The notes: a model not told the origin generated them from the sequence alone. A stretch of 25,888 nucleotides of DNA from JBMNOI01 sp050942995 (GCA_050942995.1 JBMNOI010000051.1:1-25888), one strand, 5' to 3'. Shown: positions 1 to 9,070, counted from the first letter of the stretch. Numbers and translations: made by a program.

Positions 1-354
1 CGGGACCTCTCCGGCGGTATGCGCCAGCGGGTGGCGCTGGCCCGCTCGCTGGTGTACGATCCCGACCTGCTTTTGCTGGACGAGCCTTTTGGCGCGCTGG
101 ACGCGCTGACCCGCGAACGCATGAACGCCGAACTGTTACGCATATGGGGGGCGCGGCGCACGACGGTGGTGATGGTCACCCACGACATCCGCGAGGCGGT
201 GTTCCTGTCGGATCGGGTGTTGACCATGAGCCCCCGCCCCGGGCGTATCGAACGCGAGGTGCTCGTCGATCTGCCCCGACCCCGTACGGCCGAGGTGATC
301 TATGAACCGCGATTTATCGAGCTGACGCGGATTCTGCGCGAATCACTGCGATAG
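1..354 (+). CDS. ABC transporter ATP-binding protein, nitrate/sulfonate/taurine type (3' part only)
   Basis: Only the C-terminal 117 codons are in the window; the reading frame is open from base 1. It begins at the ABC signature (L-S-G-G at residues 3-6), followed by Walker B LLLLDEPFGALD with the catalytic Glu, and the H-loop His in VMVTHDIREAV. The 'VLTMSPRPGRI' stretch after the H-loop is typical of the SsuB/TauB/NrtD group, which energises import of sulfonates, nitrate, or pyrimidine precursors through a two-subunit membrane channel. Walker A, the permease and the binding protein must lie to the left of the window. The substrate cannot be told from this fragment. The gene ends convergently against the MFS gene, with a hairpin between them. 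The family call is secure; the substrate is open. Confidence 0.9.
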   Translation, partial: RDLSGGMRQRVALARSLVYDPDLLLLDEPFGALDALTRERMNAELLRIWGARRTTVVMVTHDIREAVFLSDRVLTMSPRPGRIEREVLVDLPRPRTAEVIYEPRFIELTRILRESLR

Positions 355-367
355 GAACCGATAAAAA

Positions 368-393
368 GAAGGGGAGGCTGTGGCCTCCCCTTC
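368..393 (-). terminator. Rho-independent terminator of the MFS gene
   Basis: A perfect 11-bp stem (GAAGGGGAGGC / GCCTCCCCTTC) with a 4-nt loop. Read on the minus strand the stem is followed by a T-rich run (TTTTTAT at 367-361), so it suits the leftward MFS gene that ends at 406. On the plus strand there is no U-tract after the stem, so for the ABC gene ending at 354 it would be a weak terminator at best. Confidence 0.85.
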
Positions 394-405
394 GTCGTAA
401 CCCGC

Positions 406-1758
406 TCAATCTTGCGCGAACCGGGGCGCGGTCGAATCGCCCCGCATATCCCCTCCCGAATCAGAGACAGACGCCCGCGAATACACCGCCTCGTGGCGTG
501 GCTCGCGCACGCCCCAGTGCATAAAGCTCCACCCCGCGATGAACAACGCCAGGGCGACGGCAAAGAGGACCCGATAGCCGGCCAGATCGGCGATCCACCC
601 ACCCAATACCGGCGCCAGCAGAATGGGCGCGGCCGAGATGGTGTTCGCCAGCGCCGAGATGGTCGGCACATCGTCGGGATCGCAGAACTCCATGGTGATG
701 CCCGTCTCGGATATAAAACGCCCCGCCACAGAGATGTTCACCAGCATGAACACTCCATACAGCCAGATCACGCCGGGCGCCACCAGGATGAGCAGCGCAC
801 CGGCGGCGCCCACCAGGGCGCATACCTCGGAGAGCCACTTGTGCCCGAGACGGTCGGCAAGCCAACCCAGTAGCGGCGTGCTCACCGTTTGGCTTGCCAG
901 CGCCGCCATGGTCAGGGTGGCGGCAAATGAATCATCCACGTTGAACGTTTTGCGGGCATACACCACATAAAAGGCAGTCCCCATGGTGCCCAGAATGGTC
1001 AACGAACGAGCCACCAGCCAACGCGCGAAATTGGGATGCTCGCGCAGCACATCGGGCAGGCGCTTCCAATAAGTGGTGATCGAGACGGCCTCGATATTGG
1101 GCTTTTTCGCCGGCTCGCGATTCATGCTGAGGCAGATCCACGACACCACCTGAAAGGCAAAACAGAGGGCAAAGCAGATCCCGAATGAGGTAGGGTAGGG
1201 ATAGGTTGCGAGCACATGGCGTGACAAAGCCGCGCCGGCCACGCCCAAGAGACCGCCGGCGGCGCTGCTCAAGCCGAACATGAGCCCCCGTCGCCGCACC
1301 GGCACCACCTTGGCCAGCATGGCGTTCCACGCCGGAGCGCCGAGCCCGCCACTGCCTGTGGCCATCGCCAGAGATAGGGCCAGTATCGCATAAGCAAGCC
1401 AGCGGGGCGCATCGGGGATGAGGACGATGCCCAAGAAGACAAAGAGATAGGGCACCCGCTCCATGACGCTGACTTTTTGCACAAAGGGCAGCTTGCGTTC
1501 AAGTTGTTCCGAATAGCGCGCCGTCAAAAGCTGGGGCAGGAAATTCCCCACACTCTGGATGGCCGGGATCAGCCCGATAAGGGCCGCAGACGAGGTCAGA
1601 TAGCTGGCATATAGCGAGAGCACCGTCGAGCCAAAGACAAAGCTGGTGGCCAGATTGTAAAAGGTCAGATCCAGCAAATTGACGGTAAAATTCCACCGCT
1701 CGTGCTTGCGGATATGGGCCTCGTATGCATCGGTCGCCGGGGTATTTTCGATCGTCAT
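406..1758 (-). CDS. MFS transporter
   Basis: A 450-residue polytopic membrane protein, the usual size for a 12-helix major facilitator. Hydrophobic segments run from about residue 25 to 425, split by a hydrophilic loop in the middle (around 'MNREPAKKPNIEAV'). A short basic loop between early helices (VRRRGLMFG) resembles the MFS A-like motif region, and a second (GWLADRLGHKW) starts the C-terminal half. I chose the ATG at 1758 (MTIENTPATD) because AAGGGGCG lies just upstream; the frame stays open further upstream, but that stretch is not protein-like and overlaps the neighbouring gene. It lies 164 bp downstream of the alcohol dehydrogenase on the same strand, so the two may be co-expressed for uptake and oxidation of one substrate. 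The substrate is unknown. Confidence 0.88.
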   Translation of the reverse strand: MTIENTPATDAYEAHIRKHERWNFTVNLLDLTFYNLATSFVFGSTVLSLYASYLTSSAALIGLIPAIQSVGNFLPQLLTARYSEQLERKLPFVQKVSVMERVPYLFVFLGIVLIPDAPRWLAYAILALSLAMATGSGGLGAPAWNAMLAKVVPVRRRGLMFGLSSAAGGLLGVAGAALSRHVLATYPYPTSFGICFALCFAFQVVSWICLSMNREPAKKPNIEAVSITTYWKRLPDVLREHPNFARWLVARSLTILGTMGTAFYVVYARKTFNVDDSFAATLTMAALASQTVSTPLLGWLADRLGHKWLSEVCALVGAAGALLILVAPGVIWLYGVFMLVNISVAGRFISETGITMEFCDPDDVPTISALANTISAAPILLAPVLGGWIADLAGYRVLFAVALALFIAGWSFMHWGVREPRHEAVYSRASVSDSGGDMRGDSTAPRFAQD

Positions 1759-1781
1759 TGCGCCCCTTGTATAGAAACTGA

Positions 1782-1819
1782 GCTGAGAGCCCGCGGCAGG
1801 TCGTGCCGGGGCTCTCAGC
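1782..1819. other. Long hairpin between alcohol dehydrogenase and MFS genes
   Basis: An 11-bp perfect stem GCTGAGAGCCC / GGGCTCTCAGC (1782-1792 with 1809-1819) encloses a second small stem GGCA/TGCC. It sits 24 bp upstream of the MFS start and about 100 bp past the alcohol dehydrogenase stop. There is no T-run after it on either strand, so it is not a standard terminator. It could be a leader hairpin, a processing site or an attenuator between the two genes. Confidence 0.5.
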
Positions 1820-1821
1820 CC

Positions 1822-1850
1822 ATAATACCACGGGGCAGATGATTGCCCAA
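1822..1850 (-). promoter_or_regulatory. Candidate promoter for the MFS gene
   Basis: On the minus strand a -35-like TTGGGC (1850-1845, three of six matches) and a -10 TATTAT (1827-1822, five of six) are 17 bp apart. The start point would fall near 1815, inside the hairpin at 1782-1819. The -35 is weak, so expression from the upstream gene's promoter is also possible. Confidence 0.4.
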
Positions 1851-1922
1851 ATCCGGAGCGGCGCGAGATTCGTATGGCCACGAGCCCCGCCCGCGGCCCA
1901 ACGCCCTCCTTTTTCGGTATGT

Positions 1923-3029
1923 CTAGGCGCCCGGCACCAGCACCGCCTTGATGGCGTCGCGGCCGGCCACGGCTTCCAGCGCCGCGGTGGCCTGATCCAG
2001 CGGGAAGCGATGGCTGATAAATCCCTCCAGATCGGCGGCGTAACGACGCACCAGGGCCATGGCCTGCAATGTATGGGTCACATCGCTCACCCACACGCCC
2101 TGCACCCGTACATTACGCTGCACCACATCCTCAAAGGGTGATAGCGGCATCTCGCCCACCGGCGCGCCAATTCCCACCAGAGAGAGCCCTCCGCCCCGAC
2201 GGACCAGATCCAGACCTTCCCGCACCGCATCGATGCTCCCCGAAGCCTCGACCACCAGGTCGGCGCCGCGGCCGTGGGTCAGGTCACGCACCGCCTCTAT
2301 CCGATGGGACAGTTCGGTCTCGCGGCGGTTCAGCACCCGGGTGGCGCCCAGCCGGGCGCAGAGATCCAGCCGTGGCCCCGTGCCACCGATGACGACGATC
2401 TCGGCCGCACCCGCCGCCCGGGCCAGCAATACCGAAAAAGCGCCCAACGGCCCCGGCCCCAGGATAACGACGGTATCGCCCACCCGAGTCGGAAGCAGAT
2501 CGAACCCATGAGCGGCGGTAGCGCCGGAGCACGATGCAGCCACCAGCGGCGCCGGATCATCGTCATCCGCCAGTATGCCGTCCAGCGAGATCAGATGGGT
2601 GGCGGCATCCAGGATGATATGATCGGCATAACATCCGTTGAGATGCGGCGGTTGCTCAAACGAGCGGTGAATGCCATAAGCCCAGCGGTGAGGACACAGC
2701 GAAGGCTGCTTGAGCACGGCACAGTAGTAGCACCGCCCGCATGTCACCCCGCGCTCCCACAGGATGCGATCTCCGGGCTGTATCGATCGTCCGTTCAGAT
2801 CGTGCTTGGGGCCGTTGATATCCACCACCCGGCCCAGCCCCTCGTGCCCCAGGATGATGGGCAATGGGGTGCGCGGATCATGCCCCCGCCACATGTGCAC
2901 ATCCGAGCCACATACGCCCGCCACATCGACCTGCACCAGAACTTGCCCCGGCTCCAAAGGCGGGATGTCGACCTCCTCCAGAGAGAGGGGGGTATTGAAC
3001 GCTCTCATAATGGCCGCTCTGGCTTTCAT
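1923..3029 (-). CDS. Zinc-dependent alcohol dehydrogenase (MDR family)
   Basis: A 368-residue medium-chain dehydrogenase/reductase that would oxidise an alcohol or polyol with NAD(P)+ in the cytoplasm. The GroES-like N-terminal half holds the catalytic zinc ligands Cys40 (GVCGSD) and His62-Glu63 (GHEGLG). It also has the structural zinc lobe with Cys97, Cys100, Cys103 and Cys112; the last gap is one residue longer than usual. The Rossmann motif GPGPLG follows at about residue 190. The layout matches the threonine/sorbitol/galactitol dehydrogenase branch, but the substrate is not readable. The ATG at 3029 is preceded by a strong GAGGAGG at good distance. The gene is divergent from the DMT permease and probably leads a unit with the MFS transporter downstream. 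Confidence 0.92.
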   Translation of the reverse strand: MKARAAIMRAFNTPLSLEEVDIPPLEPGQVLVQVDVAGVCGSDVHMWRGHDPRTPLPIILGHEGLGRVVDINGPKHDLNGRSIQPGDRILWERGVTCGRCYYCAVLKQPSLCPHRWAYGIHRSFEQPPHLNGCYADHIILDAATHLISLDGILADDDDPAPLVAASCSGATAAHGFDLLPTRVGDTVVILGPGPLGAFSVLLARAAGAAEIVVIGGTGPRLDLCARLGATRVLNRRETELSHRIEAVRDLTHGRGADLVVEASGSIDAVREGLDLVRRGGGLSLVGIGAPVGEMPLSPFEDVVQRNVRVQGVWVSDVTHTLQAMALVRRYAADLEGFISHRFPLDQATAALEAVAGRDAIKAVLVPGA

Positions 3030-3070
3030 TCAACCTCCTCGATCAGATGATGCTTTAGCATAACTCGTTT

Positions 3071-3099
3071 TTGACACGTTACAGCCGCTGTGGAATACT
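3071..3099 (+). promoter_or_regulatory. Sigma70-type promoter for the DMT permease gene
   Basis: A perfect -35 TTGACA (3071-3076), a 17-bp spacer, and an extended -10 TGG-AATACT (hexamer 3094-3099, four of six). Transcription would start near 3106, so any translation start upstream of that, such as the TTG inside the -35 box, is excluded. On the opposite strand a much weaker promoter (TATGCT, poor -35) could serve the divergent dehydrogenase from the same stretch. Confidence 0.7.
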
Positions 3100-3178
3100 G
3101 GGCTGGCCTGGGAGTCGGCACGCGCGCGCCGCCATACGGAACTTTGTTTCGGGCGACCCACGCAACCGCTCTTTTGGT

Positions 3179-4136
3179 ATGGCTTCGCCACACGGCGGCC
3201 ATGATCGATGCATCACGATCACATCACGGCACAGGCAGGTATTTGCATTGGGAATCATCGTCGCTTTTAGTCAGGCTGTTTGCTGGGCTTGCACCAGCAT
3301 CCTCCTGCGAACCCTCACCAGTCGTCTGAACCCGCTGCTGGTCAATGGCCTCCGCGCCACCGTGGCGCTACTCTTTATCCTGCCCGCCATGTTCCTCACC
3401 GGTGGGCAAAACGATCTGGCTCTGTTGACGGCATCGCGCGCAGCATTTCTCATCGGCTCGATCGTCGTCGGCGGTGTGGTGGGTGACTTTATGTACCTCA
3501 CCAGCCTCAAGACGTTGGGTGTGGGCCGTGCTTTCCCCATCACCAGCAGCCATCCGGTGTTCACCGTGCTGTTCAGCGCCCTCTTTTTGGGCAGCGCCAT
3601 AGGCGGGCGCATGGTGGCCGGCATGGTCCTGGTGATGCTTGGCGTCTATCTCGTGGCGCGGCCTCGCGGCCATGTGCAGGATACCTCCGAATTGCCCCGC
3701 TCCCCCCAAGAGACCGCCATGGGCGTCGGCATGGCGCTTCTCGCCGCCATCGCCTGGGGCCTGGCGACCATTTTACTGGCAAAGGGATTGGAGGGGGACA
3801 TCAATACGTTCGCTGCGAATAGTGTGCGTGTTCCCTTTGTGGCGGGGCTTTCTCTGCTTGCTGCAAGCCGGTGGTGGCCTGCGCGATATCGGCAAGATGG
3901 ACCGGCGCACCCTGTGCCTGCTCTGTCTGGCGGGGTTGCTGGGCTGGGGAGTGGGGGGCACGCTGTACACCCTGGCCATCCAGTTGACCGGCCCCAGCAT
4001 GACGGCCATCATCAGCTCTACGGCGCCGCTGTTCGCCGTGCCTCTGAGTTACATCTTTTTGAAGGAGCGGCCCACCCGCCACACGCTGATCGGCACCGTC
4101 ATCAGCGTCATCGGCATTGCCCTCGTGCTGACCTGA
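3179..4136 (+). CDS. EamA/DMT-family permease, frameshifted
   Basis: An EamA-type drug/metabolite transporter of ten predicted helices. The first part is read in one frame from about 3179 to about 3870 and ends in VPFVAGLSLLAAS. The rest continues in the +1 frame from about 3873 (GGLRDIGKMDRRTL) and ends with the family-typical tail 'APLFAVPLSYIFLKERPT...' at 4136. Joining the two gives about 318 residues, the normal EamA length, so one extra base (or two missing) near 3869-3879 breaks an otherwise complete gene. The start is uncertain: the ATG at 3179 has no good ribosome binding site but lies downstream of the promoter and fits the length. DMT carriers export or import amino acids and other metabolites; the substrate is unknown here. 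Confidence 0.75.
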
Positions 4137-4144
4137 GCGCACGA

Positions 4145-4180
4145 ACCCTCCAAAGGCCGGGCGATCGACCTTTGGAGGGT
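4145..4180. repeat. Inverted-repeat element A (CCTCCAAAGG arms)
   Basis: A perfect 12-bp inverted repeat (ACCCTCCAAAGG at 4145-4156 with CCTTTGGAGGGT at 4169-4180) around a 12-nt loop, placed between the converging DMT and GH4 genes. It can act as a bidirectional stop, though no T-run follows. The arm core CTCCAAAGG resembles the arms of the elements near 18.5 kb and 24.1 kb, so it may be a minimal member of the same dispersed family. Confidence 0.65.
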
Positions 4181-4193
4181 CGGATGAGAAGGG

Positions 4194-5534
4194 TTATTCG
4201 ATATAGCCCAGATAGGGCCGCTGCAGATCGAGCATGGTGTCCAGGATCCCCTCGGCGGCGCGCACACTATCCACGACCGGATCGGCCAGCAGCGCCTGCA
4301 GAGCCACCTGCTTCGATCCGGTGAGTACGGTTTCGGCGGTCAGATCCAGCACCGAAGCCTGATTGCACAACAACCCGGCAAAGCCCCGCGGCAACGTGCC
4401 CAACGGGACGCCGTGCACGCCCTTGCCGTCGACGACGGCGGGCACCTCGACCACCAGGTCGGCCGGCAGGTTGTCGATCAGGCCGTCGTTCATGACGTTC
4501 ACCGCCAACTCCTCGCGCCCCAGATCGCACAGAATGGCCTCGATGATGGGGATCACGCGCTCTGACCCCAGAACGTTGCCGATCTGGGGCTCTTTTTCAA
4601 AGCACCAGCGCTTGTACCAGCGGTAAAAGTCCAGGATGCCTCTATGATCGACGACCTCGTATGCCCAGGGAATATACTCACCAAAGTGGCTGTCTGTGGT
4701 GATGGGCAAGTAGCCATAGATATCGAGGATACGACGGAACAGGCCCCGCTCGGCCCACGATCTCTCGACGCCACGCAACGCGGGCTCTGCCCCCGGGGCC
4801 GGGCTGAGATACTGGGCGACCAGATCCTTGAACTCGGGCAGGCACTCGAAATAGGCGGGCGCTTTTTCGCGAATCTCGGGATAGGCATCTTTGCCCGTCT
4901 TGCGATAGCGGGCCTCCAGCAGCACTGAAAAGTGATTCAGGCCGCCGGCTTTGACCTCAAGGTCGTCAAAGGGCACATTGAGCAGACGGGGCAGATGCGT
5001 CTCCAGTGAGTGGATCTCGTGGCACAGACCCACCAGCTTGATCTCGGGGTATCGGCGCTTGACGGTGAGACAGATGCGGCTCATGGGGTTGGAAAAGTTG
5101 AACACATGAGCGTCGGGGCAGACCTCCATGATATCGCCACAGATGCCGAGGATGGGCGGGATGATACGCAAGGCGTGAAAGAACCCGCCCGGGCCGCCGT
5201 TCTCTCCATACACCTGACGAATGCCATATTGCAGCGGAATCTGCCAGTCCTGCTCCCACAGGGCAAAACGGTTTCCCACCTCGATCGAGATGATACAAAA
5301 GTCCGCCCCCTGCAAGGCCTCTCGGCGAGAGGTGGTGGCCGAAAGGGTATAGGGCAGGTTGTTCTCCTCGATATATTGTCGGGTGATGGCCTCTACACCG
5401 GCCAGCGATTGCGCGTTGATGTCGTGCAACACGATGTGGCTGCCCCGCAATGCTTCACAGTCAAAGATATCGGTCACGGTGCCCAGGCCAAACTGCGCGC
5501 TTCCGGCGCCGATAAGGACGATTTTGGTTCCCAT
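4194..5534 (-). CDS. Glycoside hydrolase family 4 (NAD+- and metal-dependent alpha-glycosidase)
   Basis: A 446-residue GH4 enzyme; this family cleaves glycosides by an oxidation-elimination route using NAD+ and a divalent metal, in the cytoplasm. The N-terminal Rossmann motif GAGSAQFG (residues 10-17) binds NAD+. Asn149 in NFSNP, Cys171-His172 in LVGLCHEIH and Asn200-His201 in GGLNHF match the sugar- and metal-binding positions. The residues after the metal Cys (CHE) point to the alpha-glucosidase/alpha-galacturonidase side of the family rather than the 6-phospho-glycosidases, which carry CDMP or CNVP there. I prefer the ATG at 5534 over the one at 5543: AAAGGAG directly abuts the upstream ATG but is 9 nt from this one. 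It converges on the DMT gene. Confidence 0.9.
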   Translation of the reverse strand: MGTKIVLIGAGSAQFGLGTVTDIFDCEALRGSHIVLHDINAQSLAGVEAITRQYIEENNLPYTLSATTSRREALQGADFCIISIEVGNRFALWEQDWQIPLQYGIRQVYGENGGPGGFFHALRIIPPILGICGDIMEVCPDAHVFNFSNPMSRICLTVKRRYPEIKLVGLCHEIHSLETHLPRLLNVPFDDLEVKAGGLNHFSVLLEARYRKTGKDAYPEIREKAPAYFECLPEFKDLVAQYLSPAPGAEPALRGVERSWAERGLFRRILDIYGYLPITTDSHFGEYIPWAYEVVDHRGILDFYRWYKRWCFEKEPQIGNVLGSERVIPIIEAILCDLGREELAVNVMNDGLIDNLPADLVVEVPAVVDGKGVHGVPLGTLPRGFAGLLCNQASVLDLTAETVLTGSKQVALQALLADPVVDSVRAAEGILDTMLDLQRPYLGYIE

Positions 5535-5641
5535 GGTCGGCATCTCCTTTGTTTGATCATGCGTCTACATTGATCGTTCGATCCGACAATCCACGAGAGA
5601 TGTCGCAGATATTCGATTGCTACAGACGATCTGACGGCGCT

Positions 5642-8505
5642 CTACCGGGGCACCCGGACGACGATACATGTTCCACAACCGGGGCGCGAATCGATACGAC
5701 ATTGCCCGTTCACTGCGCGGGCCCGTTCCACCATGTTCAGCAGCCCCCACCCCCCCTCACTATCGGGCGCATCCAGAGTGGAGGAATCAAAACCGACGCC
5801 GTCGTCATGGATCAAAAGCCGCAGTGAACGCTTGCTTTGGGTCAGCCGCACGGTCACTTTGCTGGCGTTGGCATGGCGGGCAACGTTGGATAACGCCTCC
5901 TGAACGATACGGAACAGGGCGACCTCAATCGCCGCATCGACGCGAGGCGCATCATCGTCGCCTTCGATCTGTACGCTGATGCCGGTACGGGATGAGAACT
6001 GTTCGCCATGCCAGTGCAACGTCGATACCAGACCATAATCGTCCAGCATGGGAGGACGCAGGTCGGCCATGATGCTACGAATACTCTGCGCGGTTTGGTC
6101 GACCAGATCCAGCGAGTCGGCGATCTGGTCCGACAGCTCATCGTCCCGCTCACCATATCGGGCACGCAAGATATTCAGGCGAATGCCCAGCAAGCTAAGG
6201 TTGCCCCCCACCTGATCGTGCAACTCACGGGCCAGGCGGTGACGCTCGGTCTCTTCGGCTTTGCGGGTATGATCCGCCAGAGCTACCCGCCGGGCCATCT
6301 CTTCCGCCCGCTTGCGCTCGGTGATATCGGTGCCCGAAGCCAGCACCCCATTCACTGTGTCATTGCCCTGCCCCAGCAATGTGTTGCGCCAAAAGATATA
6401 GTGCTCATTGCCCTCACGGTCGCGCACGAGATTCTCGTGATAATAGGATGCGCCCACCTGTCCCGTGGAAAGCATCTGGTGGAACCTCTCCCGGGAGCTC
6501 TCTCGCACGGCATCGGGCAAAAAGATATCGAACCAGTTCTTGCCCACAATCCCGTCGCTGTCATAACCCAGCAACTCGCATCCGCGACGGTTCACCAGTG
6601 TGATGGTCTCGTAAGCATCGATCGCGACGATAATGTCGGCGGCCATATCCAAATATTGCTGGGCGCGGTTATGTTCATCCCGAAGAGCCTCTGCCGCCCG
6701 CAGGCGCTGGATGGCCAGAGCATAGAACCTGGCCAGGCGCTCGACGGCCTGCAGATCTCGCCCGGTATAATCTCGCTGCGAATTGGCCAGAGCGATCTGC
6801 CCCGCCAGATGATCGCCCAGCAATACCGGCACCGAAAGAAAACAGCGCAACGGGACATGACCCTCCGGCAGACCTCGGGTAGATTCATGAGTCGCCGGAT
6901 TATTGGTATAGAACGCCCGGCGCGTATTCAGCGCATGACCCCACAAGCCACCATAGCGGCCGTCATCATCCTGCGGAAAGACAACGCGCCGCTCTCCCTC
7001 CACGACGTGGCAATCGCCGGCCAGCATGGCGGTGTGGGTATGGGCGATCATGTCGCCATTCACCGGGTTGATCGAAGCGACATAGCCGTGTTCGCTGCCG
7101 GTCAGATTCTGCGCATGGCGGAGCACGGCCAGCGCCATCTCATCGATGCTCGTCGTCGAAATCAAAGGGGGATACAGATCGGCCAGGGCCTCGCGCACGC
7201 GAGATTCCCATTTATGCTCTTCCTCGACCTGCTTGATCTCGGTGATGTCGGTGGCGACACCGATGGTGCCCGCCACCCGTTCACCTTCCCACACCGGGGA
7301 ATAGCGCAGATATAGAACTCGCCCGTCATCGGTTTGCACCTCAGATGTCACCGTCTCTCCGGCCAGGGCACGCCGTACGTTATCGGCCAGAAAGGGCCCT
7401 CCCACATGTTCGGACAGCACATTCTGCCCCAGCGCATGATCGGGTCCCATGCCCATGGCCCGGTGGTTGTGCCCCTCCAGCACGGTAATCATCCCCTGTA
7501 CGTCGGTGGCGAACAGAGCCACCAGCGCATCGGCCACCACCGAGCGCAACAGGCCGGAGCTTTTGCGCAACTCGCGCTCGTTCTGCTGCAGACTGTGAAA
7601 GAGGAAATCGAACGGGCGACGCAACCCCGTTTCGACGATCGCCTTGTACAGACAAAAGTACGAGACCAGAATGGCGTAATGGCCTACAACAAGCCAGTCG
7701 TCTGTCACCCGAAAATACTGCATGAAAAATAGAGAAGCGACCACATCCGCAGCCAGGGCGCCTAACAGAAGCACAAAAACATTGTCCGACATCGAGCGGC
7801 GGCGATACACCAGCAACCCAACACAGGCCGGCGAAAGCGCAATCACCCCATACTCGCTGGCTACCTTGAACGGCGTCAGACCGGCGCCTTCTACATAGGC
7901 CGCGGGGAAATAGCCGGTAAAGATCAGGACGATGAGCAGAGACGTCAGGATGAAATATGAGAACACGACACCCCGCAACCGGGTCCGCCGCCCAAAGTAG
8001 AACAGGGCAAGCAGGAGCGATGCGTTTTGCATCAGGCGCGCAGCCACCCATAACTGCGTGGGCAGGTTCGAATCATAGTCGGGAAAGACCCCCATCTCGT
8101 GAAAAGAGAGGGTGTGGAGTGTATCCAACACGGCCACGTGCAGATACGCGACCCCCAAAAGCACCAGGCCGCCCCATTGCGGTGAAGATGGCGTGTATTA
8201 TAGGCGACGACGAATACACCCGCCGCCACCACCAAGCGGAATATCTCGACTAGCGAGTGAAACAGGAGGATGTTATGAAGCGAAGCATAATACAGCGTGG
8301 CGAGCACCAGCGCCAGCAAGAGCGCCGCCATTCCATACCGCGTCAAATACGATGGCGGCTCCGCGACGCGACGCTCGTAACCACGCCGGCCACCCGCCGA
8401 TCGGGACGAGGCCGAGGGTATGTTGTCATCAAGGACCCCCTCACTCCGGGGCGAGCGACTCTCACGTGCCTTCCCGGACTGAGGGGCGGTTTGAGATCGT
8501 TGCAT
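5642..8505 (-). CDS. MASE3-PAS-GAF-PAS sensor histidine kinase (NarL/HisKA_3 type), frameshifted
   Basis: A membrane-bound two-component sensor of about 954 residues if a single frameshift is repaired. The N-terminal 110 residues lie in one frame from ATG 8505 (ending near VVAYNTRHLHRNGAA). The rest is in another frame from about 8164 (LLGVAYLHVAVLDTLHT). Together they form a complete MASE3 membrane sensor; restoring one C in the run near 8167-8170 joins them. Then come a PAS domain (about 315-425), a GAF domain (about 435-605), a PAS domain (about 620-735), the HisKA_3 helix with phospho-acceptor His763 in ARELHDQ, and a HATPase_c domain with its N-box (QEALSNVARHA) and G-boxes (DDGVGF, GGWGLLNM). 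Its ATG overlaps the stop of the VOC gene (TAATG), implying coupling. No response regulator is present in the window. Confidence 0.88.
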
Positions 8506-8963
8506 TACACCTCAAAATTCTCCAGCAGTTCGAGTACGGCACCCAGCCCGGCCACGGCGTCCACATAGGCATAACGCCCGCCGACATAATCTCCCCGCTG
8601 AACCGTTTCCCCGCCGATCGACTCGAGTCGCGCCAAAACATCGTCCATGCCACGCACGGTAAAGGCTATGTGATGGATACCCTGGCCGTGGGCGTCGAGA
8701 AACTCGCGCCATGTGCTGGGGCCGTCGACCGGCTCGATCAGCTCCAGACGCACCTGTCCGAGATCGAAAAAGGCCAGCTTGGCGCGGGCGGGCGTGCTCT
8801 CCCCCCGATACGAGATGTGGCTCTGCTCGGCGGGATCGGTGAGGCTCCAGGGGGGCACCTCCACACCCAAAACACGGGCCCAGGCACACGATGTGGCTTC
8901 GATGTCGTTCACGATGATCGCCACCTGACACAAGAGCTCGGGCTGCAGGATCCGCTCGTCCAT
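8505..8963 (-). CDS. VOC-family (glyoxalase/epimerase-fold) protein
   Basis: A 152-residue vicinal-oxygen-chelate protein with two beta-alpha-beta-beta-beta halves. The four metal-ligand positions are filled: Gln13 (CQVAIIV), Glu74 or Glu77 (LELIEP), His97/His98 (GIHHIAF) and Glu145 (LELLE). That pattern is closest to methylmalonyl-CoA epimerase and glyoxalase I, yet the overall sequence does not decide between epimerase, glyoxalase or dioxygenase. GAGGT lies a short distance ahead of the ATG at 8963. The TAA stop shares a base with the ATG of the histidine kinase, so the two are translated as a unit; whether the VOC protein makes or removes the kinase's signal is speculation. Confidence 0.88.
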   Translation of the reverse strand: MDERILQPELLCQVAIIVNDIEATSCAWARVLGVEVPPWSLTDPAEQSHISYRGESTPARAKLAFFDLGQVRLELIEPVDGPSTWREFLDAHGQGIHHIAFTVRGMDDVLARLESIGGETVQRGDYVGGRYAYVDAVAGLGAVLELLENFEV

Positions 8964-8991
8964 GGGGCTACCTCATGGTGATAGATTGAGG

Positions 8992-9070
8992 GCGTTCGAA
9001 TTGTCGACATGCCGTTCAGGCTCAACCGACATCCCGGTGCGGCCTTGTGCAGTGACTTGTCTTCGAACGC
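8992..9070 (-). promoter_or_regulatory. Possible structured 5' leader of the VOC-kinase transcript
   Basis: A perfect 9-bp inverted repeat, GCGTTCGAA (8992-9000) and TTCGAACGC (9062-9070), closes a 61-nt interval. Inside it, read on the minus strand, GGC-CGC-ACC pairs with GGT-TGA-GCC to give a second stem with a symmetric internal loop. The predicted transcript start (near 9078) lies just before the outer arm, so the leader could fold as soon as it is made. I do not recognise it as a known riboswitch class; the stem is visible but its function is inferred. Confidence 0.4.

Noticed and set aside
1759..2094. N-terminal extension of the MFS protein
   Set aside because: The extra 112 codons overlap the dehydrogenase 3' end, are Gly/Arg-rich without membrane character, and the ribosome site favours the ATG at 1758.
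3071..3178. TTG at 3071 as start of the DMT permease
   Set aside because: This TTG is the first three bases of the TTGACA -35 box, so it would lie upstream of the transcript.
3866..3882. Programmed ribosomal frameshifting in the permease
   Set aside because: There is no slippery heptamer or following structure, and the other two frameshifts look like plain indels; error or mutation is simpler.
6008..7315. Long open frame antisense to the histidine kinase
   Set aside because: It mirrors the GAF/PAS region of the kinase in the opposite strand, has no domain-like composition and no ribosome site; long antisense frames are expected in GC-rich coding DNA.
8992..9070. Leader ahead of the VOC gene as a c-di-GMP (GEMM) riboswitch
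   Set aside because: A GCACAAGGC block resembles part of the GEMM core, but the second core block (GACGCAAAGCC type) is missing, so I keep it only as an unclassified leader.
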